Source of the DNA: JACNJF01 sp050288105
GTDB taxonomy: Bacteria; Pseudomonadota; Gammaproteobacteria; GCA-001735895
DNA length: 64,000 bases
Assembly: GCA_050288105.1 (NCBI GenBank)
Contig: JBNKDE010000009.1
Coordinates: forward strand, 124,001-188,000
Direction of reading: 5' to 3'
Shown here piece by piece: positions 63,953 through 64,000 of this stretch (position 1 is the first letter of the stretch; every line of letters starts with the position of its first letter). The notes under the pieces were generated by a model. It had not been told where the DNA came from, did not search any database, and saw only the letters and a program-made list of their open reading frames with translations. The position numbers and the translations under genes are program-made.

Positions 63953-64000
63953 AACAATCCCCGTCGGCTGTCGCTATTCTGCTAACAACCTGGGTTTAAG

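Noticed and set aside
63953..64000. C-terminal end of an upstream MshM-like gene (a short minus-strand frame that ends near 63974)
   Set aside because: Only about eight codons are visible, too few to support a gene.

Overview
This window looks like a stretch of chromosome from a Gammaproteobacterium that lives as a chemolithoautotroph, most likely a marine or otherwise sodium-rich sulfur oxidiser. The evidence is a non-carboxysomal form I RuBisCO (cbbLS with cbbQO), a second form II RuBisCO (cbbM with its own cbbQO), phosphoribulokinase, a nine-haem lipoprotein cytochrome, two NhaD sodium/proton antiporters, a SulP anion transporter and two type IV pilus-type gene clusters. The genus cannot be fixed from the sequence alone. 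No tRNA, rRNA, CRISPR array, transposase or phage gene was seen.

Region 1 (1-6967) holds a cut-off TatD hydrolase, a secreted beta-propeller protein, phosphoribulokinase, a DyP-type peroxidase and the nine-haem cytochrome. Region 2 (6968-20568) is a RuBisCO supercluster. Read along the minus strand from the cbbL/cbbR promoter it runs cbbL, cbbS, small ORF, cbbQ, cbbO, then cbbM, then a second cbbQ, cbbO and small ORF. A plus-strand small ORF and a periplasmic DNA ligase gene (ligE-like) are interleaved, and a single divergent cbbR sits at the head. The cbbL and cbbM promoters share a 43-bp block (32 of 43 positions identical), which is the best candidate for a common CbbR operator. Large inverted repeats lie between cbbL and cbbS and between cbbQ and cbbO, and a terminator-like hairpin follows cbbS.

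Region 3 (20628-31931) is envelope and ion transport: a one-POTRA Omp85 barrel, a lipid A phosphoethanolamine transferase, a SulP transporter converging on two NhaD antiporters, an SLC13 permease with two RCK_C domains, and a divergent LysR regulator. SulP plus sodium/proton antiporter beside RuBisCO genes recalls cyanobacterial BicA-type bicarbonate uptake; this is inference. Region 4 (31947-34823) is trmB and thiazole biosynthesis (thiG, thiS, divergent thiO).

Region 5 (34929-41842) is a complete type IV pilus minor pilin operon, fimT-pilV-pilW-pilX-pilY1-pilY2-pilE, closed by a terminator. Region 6 (41856-44318) is a three-gene operon of a PP-loop ATPase, a TusA-like sulfur carrier and a CDF metal transporter, a probable RNA thiolation module of unknown target. 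Region 7 (44342-48593) is glnA followed by ntrBC, with an NtrC site and a sigma-54 promoter upstream of ntrB.

Region 8 (48594-63952) is an MSHA-like pilus/pseudopilus locus on the minus strand (MshN, MshE, MshG, MshI, MshJ and MshK equivalents, then two pseudopilins). It is followed by an orphan membrane histidine kinase and an ABC exporter whose permease and ATPase genes are separated by another pilin gene. The secretin and further components presumably lie beyond position 64000.
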